This document shows, piece by piece, positions 63,001-64,000 of a stretch of DNA of 64,000 bases. A program made the position numbers and the translations under genes. The first letter of the stretch is position 1, and each line of letters opens with the position of its first letter. The DNA lies in the NCBI RefSeq assembly GCF_000002425.4, contig NC_037260.1:11389912-11453911 (forward strand), given 5' to 3'. Below the pieces are notes generated by a model. That model searched no databases and was not told the DNA's origin. It saw nothing but the letters and a program-made list of their open reading frames with translations. The DNA is from Physcomitrium patens (Eukaryota > Streptophyta > Bryopsida > Funariales > Funariaceae).

Positions 63001-63772
63001 AGACACAGACATGTATTGCAGCATTTACCATTTCCTGGAGAGTTGATTGTTGACGGTGAAAGCAACGCCGGACAGTCTGCTGCTTTTCGAACGTATCGAA
63101 TTGAGCGCCGGGTGGCACTAAATGTCCTAGGGATTCCACGACACAAACATCAAACTCAGGAGACAGGAGTTACCGGATTTCTTGCTCAAAGAGAAGATTC
63201 TAGGTGTTCTGATTTGAAGCCACCTCTGCATGATTCTCGAGGTAGGAAGAGAAGTCAGAAGCGGAATTTAAAGATTGTTGAACTTAAGCAGTTAATTGCA
63301 ACAAGTCTCCGATTTCCTGAAGATTCTTTGAGAATACTTGCAAAGCAACTAGAACCGAAGGCCGGCGCTGGATCAAGTGGTTCCAAAAGTTTTGCATCCA
63401 ATTACACGGAAATAATGGATGCTACCCCAGGTTGTGAGCAGTGTAGCCGGGCAAAAAGACAGAAAATTACCGAAGGAAAGGAGTGGATTGCCTCAGGATC
63501 TGCAATTCCCTCAACGGAAGAGGAAGAGAATTGGTGGTTCAAGAAGAGCCCCCCAAAGGTTGTTGAAAATCCCGTTAAATTGGAACCTCCTGTAAAAGCT
63601 GCTCCTAAACAAACCACCAGAGGACGGCCAAAGCCTGTGCGCAAAACACAAAGTCTTGCTCAAATGGCCAGTAATCGGATTGATTTCAATCAGGGAGTAT
63701 CAACTACACATATGCTGGAACCTAAAGTCAGCTGTCCTATGCATCATCCCTGTCTGGAGAGCGGAATTGCAG
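57053..63772 (+). CDS. MED12: Mediator kinase-module subunit MED12 (plant type), 3' end outside the window
   Basis: MED12 activates the CDK8/cyclin C module that gates Mediator and RNA polymerase II. Exons: 57053-57177, 58870-58929, 59106-59211, 59642-59719, 60058-60111, 60461-60568, 60846-60992, 61287-61586, 61780-63772 (last donor inferred). All phases agree, giving about 990 residues of roughly 2200. The N-terminus is low-complexity MHRYPASAGG, then family blocks: RRAIPLQPYKLRCEREPLSA, RLGPPDFYPPTPNCAEEIL, KAGQVYGVPLTGQLLAKAG, RTIFEALIKHEVPLLRATWF, KWRYVVRLAQWHYTEGLL. Next come CEWAVCDFRDSRGI and VRKTQSLAQMASNRI. Introns 1 (57178-58869) and 6 (60569-60845) start with GC, not GT. The frame's stop at 63870 lies beyond a good donor (GCAG/GTCAAT at 63772) and is read as intronic, because the protein should continue. 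Confidence 0.9.
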
Positions 63773-64000
63773 GTCAATTGAAATGCAGTCATTATGATAG
63801 AATGTCAGGTCGCTTCCCTTTGTATTTCACCATCTTCTCTTCCACTGAGGGCTCGTCTCTCAATGTATAGTGTAATGTATCGCATCTTTTTAGCAACGCA
63901 CAAATTATAGTGTTGTTCTTTCGCTTTTATGGCCCCGTGATTTGTCGCCGCATCTTACATCTTGAGCATGTGAATCTTACAGATCGTTTGGTTCTTATGC
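63773..64000 (+). other. Probable MED12 intron 9 (partial)
   Basis: Follows the inferred donor at 63773. A possible acceptor TTACAG ends at 63982, but the few codons after it do not confirm an exon. Confidence 0.4.

Noticed and set aside
63773..63870. Stop codon at 63870 as the end of MED12
   Set aside because: The product would be less than half the family length. A good donor at 63772/63773 lies just before, and the residues after it do not look like MED12.
1..64000. tRNA, rRNA or CRISPR features
   Set aside because: No T-loop-plus-acceptor arrangement or rRNA core was seen by eye, and the direct repeats found are minisatellites or LTRs in a eukaryotic nuclear genome.

Overview
This is nuclear DNA of a land plant. 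The gene set points to a bryophyte, most likely a moss, though the species cannot be fixed from sequence alone. Genes are intron-rich and sit in moderate-GC islands separated by very AT-rich DNA full of (TA)n tracts and decayed LTR retroelements. They include nuclear plastid genes (STAY-GREEN, ClpP5), a plant LRR receptor kinase of the subfamily XI type, a phytocystatin with a C-terminal extension, a Prp6/STA1 spliceosome factor and a plant-type MED12.

Layout. 1-19300 is a retroelement graveyard. It holds a decayed Ty1/copia RT-RNase H fragment (minus, 1160-2150), then two direct copies of a 1.4-1.7 kb repeat (2140-5480), then a Ty3/gypsy chromovirus with both LTRs (6352-11236). Next come at least two copies of the same repeat in inverted orientation (11480-14375), then another copia fragment with protease and integrase (minus, 14385-15300). 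The coding signal starts sharply near 19.3 kb. Genes in order: STAY-GREEN/SGR-like Mg-dechelatase (+, 19753-22688, 5 exons); a PHD-finger protein ending in a SAP30-type Sin3-binding domain (+, 26646-28954, 9 exons); LRR receptor kinase (-, 34554-30930, 2 exons); a broken TIM9-like gene (+, 37678-38594); plastid ClpP5 (+, 42085-44680, 9 exons); cystatin (-, 46768-45566, 4 exons); STA1/Prp6 (-, 52669-49619, one exon); MED12 (+, from 57053, nine exons visible, running off the window).

Exon joins were made by hand, by matching GT/GC-AG borders and reading phase to family conservation. Every join given keeps phase. Most intact genes are nuclear regulatory or organelle-maintenance functions and there is no sign of a cluster acting in one pathway. 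SGR and ClpP5 both act in the chloroplast (chlorophyll breakdown and stromal proteolysis). STA1, MED12 and the PHD-SAP30 protein act in splicing, transcription and chromatin.

Most noteworthy: the PHD plus SAP30 domain combination; two in-phase GC-AG introns in MED12; an intron-bearing TIM9 copy with a premature stop and a lost twin-CX3C cysteine; the inverted repeat architecture around the chromovirus; and a chromovirus that lost its RT catalytic core but keeps the integrase D,D,E residues and chromodomain.
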